In this document: one piece after another, positions 1 through 10,802 of the stretch
How positions within the stretch are numbered: position 1 is the stretch's first letter
How the letters are laid out: each line of letters opens with the position of its first letter
Assembly: GCF_000149955.1 (NCBI RefSeq)
Contig: NC_030988.1
Span: forward strand, 560,810 to 624,809
Direction: 5' to 3'
DNA length: 64,000 bases
Source: Fusarium oxysporum f. sp. lycopersici 4287
Lineage: Eukaryota > Ascomycota > Sordariomycetes > Hypocreales > Nectriaceae
Made by a program: the position numbers and the translations under genes
Notes under the pieces: model-generated
What the model was told of the DNA's origin: nothing
Seen by the model: only the letters and a program-made list of their open reading frames with translations
The model's database searches: none

Positions 1-83
1 AACACTTCTTTGTAATTGTTGAAAATTGTCCCCAGACCCTCACACGTCATGTCGCTCAGCTCTACCTGGAAAATATTTATATC

Positions 84-195
84 CATGTTCAGTCTACCGA
101 TCGCCTAGGCAGCAGGATGCTGCCTGTGATTTGGAGTTCATGGCAACCGTGAAGTTATTCACGATGGTCGTGATCCTTACCCTTGATACTTTATA
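84..195 (+). repeat. diverged repeat copy A
   Basis: Shares blocks such as TAGGCAGCAGG, GCTGCCTG and TATTCACGATGGTCGTGATC with the reverse complement of 1512-1626, with gaps and substitutions between blocks. Origin is unknown. It could be a relic of an exon or of a small mobile element. Confidence 0.45.
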
Positions 196-357
196 AACCA
201 CGTTAGATGTTGTGACCGCTAAATTTTGAATGGTTACAGACTTGACCAGGAAATCCCAAAACTGCGAGTAGAGTGATTGTACAATTCAACAGAGTAAGCC
301 ATGACAGCCCGACATAAGGCACAAGACGACACATAGAGTCTGTCGATATCATCGGCA

Positions 358-440
358 CCAGTCTGCTGCCTGACGCTGGTTGTAACGTAGCATTCACTAT
401 CATCATGAGCAAGTTCACGATGATCGTGATTTTTGCCTCA
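358..440 (+). repeat. diverged repeat copy B
   Basis: Shorter, more diverged relative of copy A. Shared blocks are CTGCTGCCTGA and GTTCACGATGATCGTGAT. Same orientation as copy A. Confidence 0.4.
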
Positions 441-551
441 TTCGAACAACTGCCAACATAAACGAATCAGGTTACGGTTTGCTTCGTTGGGAACCTTGGC
501 CGTCACAATAACACAAAAGAAATCAAATGCAACGATTCACCACTCTCCCCA

Positions 552-1340
552 CTAAAACGCGGCAATAATGCGATCGACGATATCATGAACCGGAGTGCCT
601 GGCAGAATCCTCTGTCCACCCAAGCAGAAACCGGTCTCGTTACCGGAGTTGACATCACTCTCGTCGGGATGGCTGTTGCAGTGCCTGCAGTGTTTGCACG
701 TGGTCCTCCCGTGTCTGCAGGTAGTAGTATGCTTGCAAGTTCTCGGGAGTTCATTAAAGATCGCTTTCCACTCTGTGGTGACACTGTAGTCACTATCCCC
801 CTCAGGCATGGGTATGCCGTCCGGGAACATGATGGTGCCACGCTTCGCCTGGAGCTCGTACTCGGTCCATCCGGTCTGGTCCGTATCATCCTCGCGCTGA
901 AGCTTGAGCCCAAATTTGCGCTGCAGACCTCGCTCAGAAATGAGACTGCAGAACTCGGCTATGAACGACTCAAAACCACTCATGTCGGGTATCTCGTAGT
1001 TGCCGTACTCGTAGGCTTGGAGGGATGCGTTGTCATCGACGAAATAATGGATGCCTCGGAGTTGATTGCTGTTTGAAGGCACGATAGGCTTCATGATCTG
1101 GGCTACCCCATGTCCCGGGACTGGAATCTTATCAAAAGCCATCACTTCGCCCTCGGTGGTGTCAAAGTGCTTGTGGATCAATCGGACACTGACGCCCTTG
1201 GGGACATTGTGCTTATTTAGCAACTCGCGGAGGTTTTGAAGATCTTGGAAGTGATCCTTGGGTGCCCCGGCAACTTGGCTAATTAAAGGCAAGGTGTTGT
1301 AAGTGCTGGAAGGCACGAAGGTATCGATGAAGGAGACCAT
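552..1340 (-). CDS. uncharacterised fungal protein, 262 aa
   Basis: Single-exon frame. The ATG at 1340 is the first true ATG, since upstream in-frame codons begin at TTG. The product is soluble, with no signal peptide or membrane segment. It has a charged N-terminal half (PKDHFQDLQNLRELLNKHNV) and a notable Cys/His cluster near residues 200-225 (CKHTTTCRHGRTTCKHCRHC) that could bind metal. I recognise no named domain. The even amino-acid composition and long open frame argue that it is a real gene. It lies between inverted copies of a diverged repeat (84-195 and 1512-1626), so it may have been carried or duplicated with flanking DNA. No function is assigned. Confidence 0.65.
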   Translation of the reverse strand: MVSFIDTFVPSSTYNTLPLISQVAGAPKDHFQDLQNLRELLNKHNVPKGVSVRLIHKHFDTTEGEVMAFDKIPVPGHGVAQIMKPIVPSNSNQLRGIHYFVDDNASLQAYEYGNYEIPDMSGFESFIAEFCSLISERGLQRKFGLKLQREDDTDQTGWTEYELQAKRGTIMFPDGIPMPEGDSDYSVTTEWKAIFNELPRTCKHTTTCRHGRTTCKHCRHCNSHPDESDVNSGNETGFCLGGQRILPGTPVHDIVDRIIAAF

Positions 1341-2768
1341 TGTCTTACTAAAGGACAAGTGCTGAGTGGACAATAGCTGTGTAATCAAAGTTGGCAACTC
1401 AAGTGAGTAAGGACCCTGTTTATGGGACCTGAAATGAAATTCATGTTGACAAGGTAGAGCATCGATGTCGCCTTTTATAAACTGTATCCGAAGCAGATCC
1501 CGAGTTAGTCAAGATGTAGAGCGTGTCAAAGGCAAGGATCACAACCATTGTGAATAGGTTCACGATAAGCGTGGACGCCACACCATAACTAACATCAGGC
1601 AACAGCCTGCTGCCTACGAGATTGAACACAAGTATGAAATACCCGACCTTCGTCGGCCGTCGAGAAAGGAAATCAAAGCGTTCATCTGGTCCTCATTATT
1701 CATCCGTGCCTGCGACAGAGCGTTGGCTTTTTCATGTTGGCCCGATGGCCTTTTCCTATCGAATCATACGCTGTGATCGGCTTGGTGTTGTGACAGTCAA
1801 AATCGATAAATAAAAATAGGCGACCAGGGTAAGACAGGGCCACCAAGCCTAGTTGAGTAGCAATATCAGCTACTTTCGCCTGGCACATCTCCTCAGCTCA
1901 CTGTGCGAGTTATTCAATGCCTATCATGAGAAGCTAATAGCCGTCGCGAGCGTAAGTGTCACAACGCCCAGCGGCCTGGCTTTTCTCTGGCTACAGGCAT
2001 GTGATGTCGCGCTTTGTAACTTGAAAATGGCTGGGACAAGCGGCATCGGCTAAATTACGTGGAGATTCATGTACCTTTTGTCTCTTGCATTTTAATTGGT
2101 TAGACATCTCCAGAGTGACCTGGCGGAAGCCTTAACTCATATGAAGGGATAGTTAAGCTATATTGGGTATAGTTGGCCTAGATTTGGGTCACAGAGCGTC
2201 TCAAGAAAGCAGCTACAAGCAATCGTCGTCCAATCCATCCCTGCAGCGGCAGATGAGGAAGAATGAGGAAGAATGGAGGGCTTCTGGGAGACGCGAGCAG
2301 AATGGCGTAGAATTGTAAATAGCCTAGCGTACTTGGCCCTATGAGGTTAGTCCTGCTGGGAGGAATGAATTTCGTTCGTTCGTTTATACGACGAATCAAC
2401 ACGTTCAACCACCAGCTCTGCTCCGCTGGGCCGCAGGCTACTTGGGCGGGGAAACACGCCCCCACCGTCAGGCATTCCGTCAACGTGAACCATCTCGAGA
2501 AGGTCATGTGCATTTTATGAACATAAAACTGCCCTTCCTCGTTATCTTCACATCATTAATTTTTTTACGCTTACCTTCCCTCCTCTTAAATTTCGCTCTT
2601 TAGCACCATACCTTCAACATCGGGGATTTCGCTTGAATAGGCCGGCCCTATTGACTTCACACAACAAGTTTTCGAGGTAGTTCCTCATGTCGCTATTCAA
2701 GCGTACCTGGAAGCCCTCAACCTCTACCAGCCACTGCCTTTCGCACTACGCAGTGTTCTCCATTGGCG
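1341..2768. other. intergenic, no gene seen
   Basis: Contains repeat copy C (1512-1626) and otherwise only short open frames without domains. The last few hundred bases are pyrimidine-rich, as expected of the leader of the kinase gene starting at 2769. Confidence 0.5.
1512..1626 (-). repeat. diverged repeat copy C (inverted)
   Basis: Reverse complement matches copies A and B upstream of the 262-aa gene. Read on the minus strand it gives a short hydrophobic frame (VNLFTMVVILAFDTLYIL), possibly the remnant of a signal or membrane segment. Confidence 0.45.
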
Positions 2769-4589
2769 ATGGAAAATAACCCGGCGGTAAATCATCCACC
2801 AGCTCCACCGGCCACCGCGACGGACGACCAAGAAATCCTTGACAACATAGACGGCCGCATGCACGGCCCCATGAGCGGATTTATCAAAAAATATTTCAGC
2901 AACTTTCGATATGTTCGCCTAGATGATTTATTGGAAATTCAGGCGGCTGGAAGAATCATTAGCCGCTGTGCTGTTCCATCTGCTGCCCCATCACCCGATA
3001 ATTTCCTACCATGGTTTTCTAACTATGTATCACGGGAGCTTGACGGCGCTCGAGGCTCGTGGCATATATCAAACGGTAATGTAGCATCCCAGCACGAGAG
3101 TGTTGACGATGGTGCACGTCTCCTCTTGACCATGCCCACTTCGCTGGCCTCCAACATACAGACGAGATGGGACCATGTTCAGGTTATTGGCCAGTTTTAC
3201 CACCGTGGTTGCGTTTGTTATCAGGATGGACTGTTACGTCTCTGCCGGTCCGCACACCAGGTCTTCGCCAGTCAGCCTACGCGGCTCTTCTTACATGGCT
3301 TCTATATACGCGGTTCACTGATCGAACTTTGGGTCTTCGATCGATCTGGTTTATATTGTAGCGACGTATTCGACGTTCGGAAAGATTTCATCCAATTCCT
3401 CTCTATTATTCTCAGCTACCAGCGGATGACGGACCAGGACCTGGGCAAAATCAACATCATCGAGACGAATAAGGTCGGCAGGTACATTATTCTTGATAGT
3501 GTGGTAAAGCCCTCTTTAGGAAAGCTCTATCTCGAAAGCCAGCCAATTGCGTCTCGTGAAGGCCTTGTTGGCACTGGGACAACGTGCTACCGGGCTAGAA
3601 TGCCTGATTCGAATCGATGGAATTACGTCTTGAAGTTCAAATGGCGTTGGGCCAGGGAGCGTCCGGAGGACGAACTTCTAAAACTAGCCAAGAAGAAATG
3701 CGTCTGGGGTGCCGTCTCCCTTGATTATTACAAAGAAATTGAAAGTACAGCAAATCTGCGCCGAGGTCTCCGGTGGGGGACACACAGAAAATTCGCCAGG
3801 ATGCCCTTTCATGAGAGACATGGAAGTATCGAAGGGCAACAACTGGAAGTTACTTGTCATGCCACCGGACTTGTCGAACATACAGAAACAACCGACAATT
3901 TCTTTCAGAATCGCATCCTTGCCTGTATTGTTACTTCTCCCGTTGGCAGACCCCTTCACACTTTTCAATCACTAACAGAATTGCTTCAAGCGATTCGTGA
4001 TGCTATCAAGTGTCACCGATCACTCTGTTATGACGCCAAGATTCTTCACCAAGATATATCCCCGGGGAACATGATCATTCTGGATGACCAGGATGAAGGA
4101 AAGCCGAATGGGATCCTGATAGACCTCGATTCCGCAACAGAGGTTACCGAAGGACTAGGAGCAGAGCCTGGGATTACCGGCACAAGGCCATTTATGGCCA
4201 TTGGCGTTCTGAAGGGAGAATGTCATACTTATCGACACGACCTAGAGTCCTTCCTTTACGTTTTCCTGTGGACCGTCATAACGAACCACACAGAGAATCC
4301 CCCAGAGACAAGCAAGCTTCGACAATGGAGTAATGGCGACTGGAACGAACTAGCGGTACGCAAGGCTCTAGACATGAATCAGGATAACTTTCGGAATATT
4401 TTGGAGGAATTTACTCCCGAATTCCACTCCCTTAAGCCGCTCGCCGAAAGTCTACGCCAAATTCTATTTCCCCTACGGGATGGGGTAATTTGGACAGGGA
4501 CCGACGGCTCTCCTGAAGCTGTAAGCAAGCTCTACGATGGAATAACACGTGCCTTCGAAGAGGCCATTGCTTCTGAGGGTGGAAGATAG
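2769..4589 (+). CDS. FunK1-type protein kinase, 606 aa
   Basis: Fungal-specific FunK1 kinase-like protein, presumably a Ser/Thr kinase, possibly cytosolic or nuclear; substrate unknown. It is one open frame starting at the ATG at 2769, because the in-frame codon at 2763 is TTG. The kinase core lies in the C-terminal half. The catalytic loop is LHQDISPGNMII near residues 424-435, with the catalytic Asp and the metal-binding Asn present. ILIDLDSA follows as the DFG-equivalent (DLD, normal for this family). Next comes GTRPFMAIGVL, the family's characteristic post-activation-loop motif, then the HDLESFLYVFLW helix. The N-terminal 200 residues match the variable part of the family. No frameshift or stop is seen. 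FunK1 genes often multiply in accessory DNA, which fits this location. Confidence 0.9.
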   Translation: MENNPAVNHPPAPPATATDDQEILDNIDGRMHGPMSGFIKKYFSNFRYVRLDDLLEIQAAGRIISRCAVPSAAPSPDNFLPWFSNYVSRELDGARGSWHISNGNVASQHESVDDGARLLLTMPTSLASNIQTRWDHVQVIGQFYHRGCVCYQDGLLRLCRSAHQVFASQPTRLFLHGFYIRGSLIELWVFDRSGLYCSDVFDVRKDFIQFLSIILSYQRMTDQDLGKINIIETNKVGRYIILDSVVKPSLGKLYLESQPIASREGLVGTGTTCYRARMPDSNRWNYVLKFKWRWARERPEDELLKLAKKKCVWGAVSLDYYKEIESTANLRRGLRWGTHRKFARMPFHERHGSIEGQQLEVTCHATGLVEHTETTDNFFQNRILACIVTSPVGRPLHTFQSLTELLQAIRDAIKCHRSLCYDAKILHQDISPGNMIILDDQDEGKPNGILIDLDSATEVTEGLGAEPGITGTRPFMAIGVLKGECHTYRHDLESFLYVFLWTVITNHTENPPETSKLRQWSNGDWNELAVRKALDMNQDNFRNILEEFTPEFHSLKPLAESLRQILFPLRDGVIWTGTDGSPEAVSKLYDGITRAFEEAIASEGGR

Positions 4590-5789
4590 ATGTAATTGAT
4601 TTGTGAATGTTTGTTCTGTACCGCGTCCAAGTTCTACTCCAAGCGTAATATAGATGACACACCCGCAACATGTTTGCCATTTCCGCAGCTACAACTCGTC
4701 TACCTGAACTACGTGATCGACGAAACTGTGACCGCGTTTTGTAAAGCTTAGCTGCATGCATTCGGTTGGCTCTTATTTTAACTGCCAGCCGCCTGTAAGC
4801 GCCACAAAATTTCCCATACAAACTTAATTATTCGGCTCCCAGCCGACGGAGGACATAATTGTCAGGGCGATCGTTCGGCCCACAATGATGACAGTCTAGC
4901 CAGCCGTCCCGAACACAACATTGCATAACGGTCTTGCCTCGAGTTTCACGAATTGTATTGCGCGATCACCGGCCACCGATCCAATAAATAGCCCAGTTCA
5001 TTCAGAACGCTGTGGGCGATCGACACGATCAGACACGGTCTGATCTAGAACGCCTAGCACCATTACAGTAGACCGACATGGGCTAAGCTTGATTTCGGCT
5101 TTCAGCTAGCCACATATTCCAGGGGTCCTCTCACGATTGCCGACTAATACGCGACCGACTGAACTAATAGTTTGCCTGGATGTACCGAAATGCACGGGGC
5201 CAACTCTGACAATCTGGCTACTCACCAATCATCGTTCTCAATTTGGCTGTCCCCGGTCACTTTTAAACTTCAAACCAGTCGCAACAGCATAATCCTTCAT
5301 GGAATTAATTAATACTTGATATATAATATTGTATTAATATCAGCTTTTAATGTATAGTAAAATCATATATTTTAACCGATATACTCTCAACGACTCCCCC
5401 CCAGTCTTCAGTAGCGCGATTTGAAGTTGTATGGGGGTTTCTACGACCTAGCTGGGCACGGTCGTTGCTGAATTGTTGTTAGAGAGGCAGTCACTAGGAA
5501 ACGGCGTCAAACTCTGAGTTTGACCTGCGCCCATTTGAATACAATCGTCGCAAACATTCAAACTCGACACGCTAGCAAGTGCAGCTAAACACGGCGCGCG
5601 AGGCGGCGCCTTGGGTAGTCCGACAGCGGAGAGAGAGAGCTATACCAGATGTGGAAATTGGGACGGGGCCCGTCCCATTTTAGAACTCCCGGGCTGAATA
5701 AATTTCATTCATTTATTGACCGTCATTGCTACCCCTTTTCACTCTGGCAATCTTGCATGTCCTCGTTCATCGCCTTACGGCGGACTAAA
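4590..5789. other. intergenic, no gene seen
   Basis: Only short shadow frames. An AT-rich patch at about 5300-5390 and a C-run near 5396 are the only composition features. Confidence 0.5.
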
Positions 5790-6277
5790 ATGGAAGCTGA
5801 ACAAACTATGCATGAATCTCCAGTACTGATGACTCCTCCTTCGTCAAATAGACGCCGCGGACCACCCTCCTGCAAAGGCGACAATGCATGTCAGCCTCCT
5901 CATATTTCGGCCGACGTCTCAGCTCGACAATCGTCGCCGCCTCAGGACACAGCGAGACATCTTTATGAATTCAATCATTTCGCAAAACTACCCGCAGAAA
6001 TCCGAAGTGAGATTTGGAACCTGGCGTTCTCTCCATCTTCTCCTCGAATTTACATTCCGTACGCGCGCCAATAGAAGGAAGTTGGAGGCAGTACCCTCAC
6101 TATCAACACGACGTGCCAGGACTTATGTTTGTGTGCAAAGAAGTCCGGGAAATCACCATCAGAAATCGAAAACTTTCTCTCATCTCGGGCAGATATGACG
6201 TCTGTACCTGTGAATATGTCGACCGCATATATGGCTGGGTTGATCCAAAACGCGACTCACCAGTCTTGACTAATTAA
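5790..6277 (+). pseudogene. 2EXR-domain protein, frameshifted remnant
   Basis: Starts at ATG 5790. A Ser/Pro-rich leader is followed by the hallmark FAKLPAEIRSEIWNLAF (2EXR: F..LP.EIR..IW), then PRIYIPYAR. The frame stops at 6072-6074. The continuation (HDVPGLMFVCKEVREITI, the conserved 'L..VC.E.R' block of the family) is in another frame up to 6277, so a frameshift lies between about 6060 and 6100. After that the protein is cut short relative to the usual 250-400 residues. 2EXR proteins are abundant, functionally uncharacterised fungal proteins. This copy is probably inactive. Confidence 0.7.
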
Positions 6278-7323
6278 GGCTTATGTTAGGCTTTAATTAG
6301 GTAATAGATGAACTATTTTACCCTACTTGTTAAATACCTGTTAGGAAAATCGGGTTAAATGGATTATAATCAAATATGGCAGATGCACTTAAATCACTGT
6401 GGCTGTCCCATCTTATCCCCTTATCTCAGTGGTATGATAACATATTCACCCTCCTAAGCTGTCGTAAACCCTGCACAGCAACCATCCACCTCCCCCTTTT
6501 AACCACACAACTAGTAGTTTTCATACATAATTTGTAATTGACTGCCCAATAGGACGGGTTTCTAATTACCTTTTTAGAACAGCTGCAGAATTCATGGCTT
6601 AGGACCCATACTGGTGACTGTGATCATCTGTTCAAAATCATACCGAGTTGGGACTAGTGAGACAATAGTGCTAGCAGTTTCTGCTAGCATGCGAGCGCAC
6701 AGATAGCAGTCCGATCTGTCATTCTAGTCTGGATGGTCGAGGTGACATACTAGCATCGTTATTTTCCTAGCACCGTTCTCCTTGTGCATGGTGAGTTAGG
6801 CCAAGGTAGGCGATGAGCCTTGAATATGACGCTAGGTTAAGGATTCTGGGTTTACGCACGAATCCGCGTTCTACTCAACTTGCTGTGAGCCTGATGTTTT
6901 AGAAGCGCTTGCGGGACATACCTACGGCCAATCGTTGCCCACACACCTTAGTATCATGCAATCTCACCCTTTCAGCCGCCCTCCGACTCCCCACATGCAT
7001 GAGCAGTTAAAAGGACTCACTTGTCGGTTTTCCTAAATCCTAATTAAGAACGGTTATGTAGCGCCAGTCGTTTTGTTTGCAACGACTTGTGAGAATTACT
7101 ACGTCATCATCTTTTACCACTATACTCCTGGGCTTTTACTATATAGGTCTCCATTACATATTATTTCATTTATCAGCACACAATGACAGCTACCAACCAG
7201 ATTTAAGGCATTCCGAAATATCAAGTTGTTCATCAGTTGTTGTTCCTACTGCCCTGACCATCAGATGGGCCTCTTGCAGGTTACATATCATTTGATCTCT
7301 CGCCTCGAACATTTTTCAATCCC
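6278..7323. other. intergenic, no gene seen
   Basis: No domain-bearing frame on either strand. The final 250 bases are the presumed promoter and leader of the bZIP gene. Confidence 0.5.
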
Positions 7324-8160
7324 ATGGAGAACAACTCACCACTTGGGGCAGCCTATGTCCATCAACCTCATACATTGGAGGCTTGGTGGTCAGCGAATCA
7401 TTCAATCCCGCTCGATACACCAGCAAATGGAAGCAGCATGACAAATTGCGTCTACATGCATGCTAATCCTCTATACGAAAGCTCTGTCTATAACTACGAT
7501 GCCAAGTCAATGATCCTTTGGAATTCTATCAACCCTATGCTCGACTCTACCTATTCGTGGAGTGGTTTTGATTTTACCACGGAGTACGCCAGTCCACTGT
7601 CAATCCCTACGCATATAGTTACAGAGGAATTGTCTGCTCCCCAAGTTCATTCGTACCTTCCCTTAGCGGCAGAGTATCCGAACCCGCAGCAGAACCATGA
7701 TCCTGAGGATCTTTCGATTTGTAAACCGGCTAGACGAAGGTATTTCATACATGAAAACCATAATCCAGGGCCGAAGAACAAAAGACAGTCTACTCCTTGT
7801 CGCACAAGGAGTGGCAGCAGCGGCAGTCATTCAACCGAACAGAGCAGCAATCGCGTTAAGAAAGTCCAAGAAAAAAATCGCATCAGAGCGTCTCAGTCCC
7901 GTATCCAGCAGAGGGAAGAGGTATCAAGTCTCATATCTCGCACGCAGGAACTGGCACGTATCCGCCGCGAGCTTTCCACTTGCGTAGCCGACTTATCCCT
8001 CGAGGTATCTGAGCTTAAGATGCAAATCTTACAGCAGTCGGGGTGTAACTGCCCTCTCATGCAGAATTACCTCGCCCATACTTCCCAACAGTATGTGGAA
8101 GCGATGATGGCGGAGGCGCCGTCAGGGGTCTCGTTAAATGCAGGGTCGTTGCGGAGATAA
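7324..8160 (+). CDS. bZIP transcription factor, 278 aa
   Basis: Intronless frame from the ATG at 7324. The C-terminal third has a basic region (KVQEKNRIRASQSRIQQREE, about residues 179-198) with the N-x7-R spacing of bZIP DNA-binding helices (Asn and the terminal Arg visible). It is followed by a leucine-zipper-like helix (about 205-235: ELARIRRELS...LSLEVSELKMQIL). A Cys pair (SGCNCPLMQNYL) follows, often seen after the zipper in fungal bZIPs. The N-terminal half is Ser/Asn/Tyr-rich, as in activation regions. Expected to act as a nuclear dimer; targets are unknown. No sign of decay. Confidence 0.85.
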   Translation: MENNSPLGAAYVHQPHTLEAWWSANHSIPLDTPANGSSMTNCVYMHANPLYESSVYNYDAKSMILWNSINPMLDSTYSWSGFDFTTEYASPLSIPTHIVTEELSAPQVHSYLPLAAEYPNPQQNHDPEDLSICKPARRRYFIHENHNPGPKNKRQSTPCRTRSGSSGSHSTEQSSNRVKKVQEKNRIRASQSRIQQREEVSSLISRTQELARIRRELSTCVADLSLEVSELKMQILQQSGCNCPLMQNYLAHTSQQYVEAMMAEAPSGVSLNAGSLRR

Positions 8161-10537
8161 CCTCCGTTTGTTCAATGTACATTGAGGCAAGAAATGCCAA
8201 ACCAACAGCCAGCAGCAGGGATGAGCGCCACAGATTTTGGGATTTTCCTTTTTGTCTTTAGTGTCCTTTTTTCTTTCCTATAGGTCAGTATCGCTGGGTA
8301 AGGTGGCTGACCGAGCTAAACGCTGGGGAAGATAGCCTATTTGACATATCACTTACCAGCATATGGGAGGCACCAAAGACCGGGTTGTACAACAATGTCT
8401 GAGGTGACTCCTCCGCATCTCCGCGGCGTGTACGAGAAGGTCTTTTAAAGTAGAGGCCAGAGACAGCGGCGAGGGCATTCTGGATATGTATGTGAGCTGG
8501 GTGAATGGCGTCTGAATGGACGAAATGATAGGATTAATCTCATAATAAATATATCTTCTCTTTTTCTGTACCATTTCATTCTCGATCGCAGAGTTTAGAT
8601 GTGACCCTAACCATGGTCTCAGGTGGGGGAGGCCATACATGCAAGTTTAATCACCACGTTGGCATGTCACATCGCCATTCGGGGATATACTTCTGCGCAT
8701 TGACCCTTGCTTTAGAGAACTGATGCGCCACATAGGGAAGATCCGTCCTGCCCTGACCCCTGTAGCGGCCTTGTTGCTCCTTTCATTTGGCCTCTCAATG
8801 CAACGTACTGCTTTCGGATATGCAAGCTAACACCTGTCATATCTGATCCATCCAAAATCCTGCAAGGCCCTGCACATTATTTTATTTTATGCTACGTAGC
8901 ATATAAGGTCCAACGTGGGCAATCCAATTCAGACCATCATATCTAGTCACCCGCGGCCATAGCTGGAAGTGAGGGAGGGTCTTAGTCACAGCGAAGTTAC
9001 AGAACTCTGCAGATCTTTTCGCATCAAAATATTTAGCCAGATCGACAAGGTGGAGTCATCGATGCTTGCCCTGGTCAATATTACCCAAAGCAGCGGAATG
9101 CATCGTGTTATGGTGGGGTTTCTTGTTGGACGCGTAATAGGCCGGTGCCCAAAGCCACAACTGAAAACAGGATCCCGTCGTACAAGTACTGGGAAAGGGG
9201 CCGATCTAGGGAAAATAGCCATCATGAACCAAGATGTTCTGTGGGGAAACTTGGTAATCATCTGACTCCAAGCGACTCTATGCGACTAGCAGCTTACACA
9301 AAAGATGTTGCGTGCTTCCATACCATTACCGCGTGTCTGGTAGAGCTAACTCCAAGGTGTGTCTAATAGCACCGTCATATTTTTACTCATCAGTAAAGAC
9401 AAAGTGTCTGCGCGACTAACACATTGTAAGACGAGAATTAATCCATAAACAGAAGCTGAGTAATTTGGGGAAGACAAGTTGAGTCAATTTTTACCTATCT
9501 GCTCGCAGCACCAGATCGTCTGATGTCATGGTTAGGCAAGGCCCATAAGCCGTTCACTGTAAGAGTCAGTGCGAGTCCTTCCGCCTACAGAAAGGGAAAT
9601 ACTACGGGTGAAACAGGAGCGAGTGATAAGACCTCGTCCAAGCATCCGGCTCGAACTCCCGAGACTAGTGTGTGTCAAACAAGGGAACTAGGTCACTCTG
9701 CTAAAGCCATAATTCGAAAAGAGTGGAAACCCTTGTCATAATGTCATCGAAGGAGGCTAATGCGATGGCATCTCAGGAAATGTGGCTCTTATCAATGTAT
9801 CTGAACTCGGCAATAGTTGAGCTTGCAGCTTTGTAGCGAACGAAGCAAGTCCTCTGGTCATCTTTTATGCCAGTATAACTTTGTTCGAACTGTGAAACTT
9901 GTATGCGCCATACTCACAGGTTCGATGTATTCAGTACGCTTGATAGAACTACTTAACTATGTCCTTATCGGGCGGTTGTTGTTGACCTTGACCGGGCCCC
10001 AATGGCGTTTCGTGACTTGTGATTCTCATCCTAAAGAGTAGATAAACTTTCGTCAGTTTCGGATTTACTTCCTTATCTTCTGGTAGTTGGAGGGGCGGCT
10101 GGCAGGAAGCGGCCCTAGCGGGGGGCGGCTCCTACCGGTTGTGGATAAGCTATGATTTTCAGCCATCTCTCTGCCGATCGAGCCTCAGTACCGAGAGTGA
10201 CAATAAATTGTGCCAAGTCACGTAAATGAGGAGTAACTGGCAACCAATGCGCTACCTTCAGAGGAGCGTATGGTATGTTGAGGACTTGAAGCGAGGGCCC
10301 AACGAAGCCAATAATATCACCCGGCACTTTTCCTGTGCCGTTTTCAAGATGTCACTCGGATCCCTTTCACGTCAGTGCTCCCTAGCCTCTAGTTTTAATA
10401 CCCATGGTTGTTCTTCATCACCCCTCTTAACTGCAATGATCCTCTGTATTGTTTGTTCTCGATATTAATACTCTTTCAATCCTTTCGCTCAACTGACCTG
10501 TTTCTCCCTCATCGCACTTTGGTAGCAATCGCTTCAC
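8161..10537. other. long intergenic stretch, no gene seen
   Basis: About 2.4 kb up to the N-gap. Open frames on both strands are short and domain-free. If the gene downstream of the gap starts near here, its first exon is hidden in the gap. Confidence 0.5.
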
Positions 10538-10802
10538 NNNNNNNNNNNNNNNNNNNNNNNNNNNNNNNNNNNNNNNNNNNNNNNNNNNNNNNNNNNNNNN
10601 NNNNNNNNNNNNNNNNNNNNNNNNNNNNNNNNNNNNNNNNNNNNNNNNNNNNNNNNNNNNNNNNNNNNNNNNNNNNNNNNNNNNNNNNNNNNNNNNNNNN
10701 NNNNNNNNNNNNNNNNNNNNNNNNNNNNNNNNNNNNNNNNNNNNNNNNNNNNNNNNNNNNNNNNNNNNNNNNNNNNNNNNNNNNNNNNNNNNNNNNNNNN
10801 NN
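10538..10802. other. assembly gap (265 N)
   Basis: Run of undetermined bases. It removes the 5' part of the seven-helix gene that resumes at 10803. Confidence 1.

Larger units (their letters stand above)
1..551. other. gene-free stretch with diverged repeats
   Basis: No convincing coding region. It holds two diverged copies (about 84-195 and 358-440) of a short sequence that recurs inverted at 1512-1626, on the other side of the first gene. Short open frames here have no recognisable domain. Confidence 0.5.

Noticed and set aside
8986..9265. Overlapping frames on both strands of similar length
   Set aside because: Mutually antisense, no domain, typical of chance open frames.
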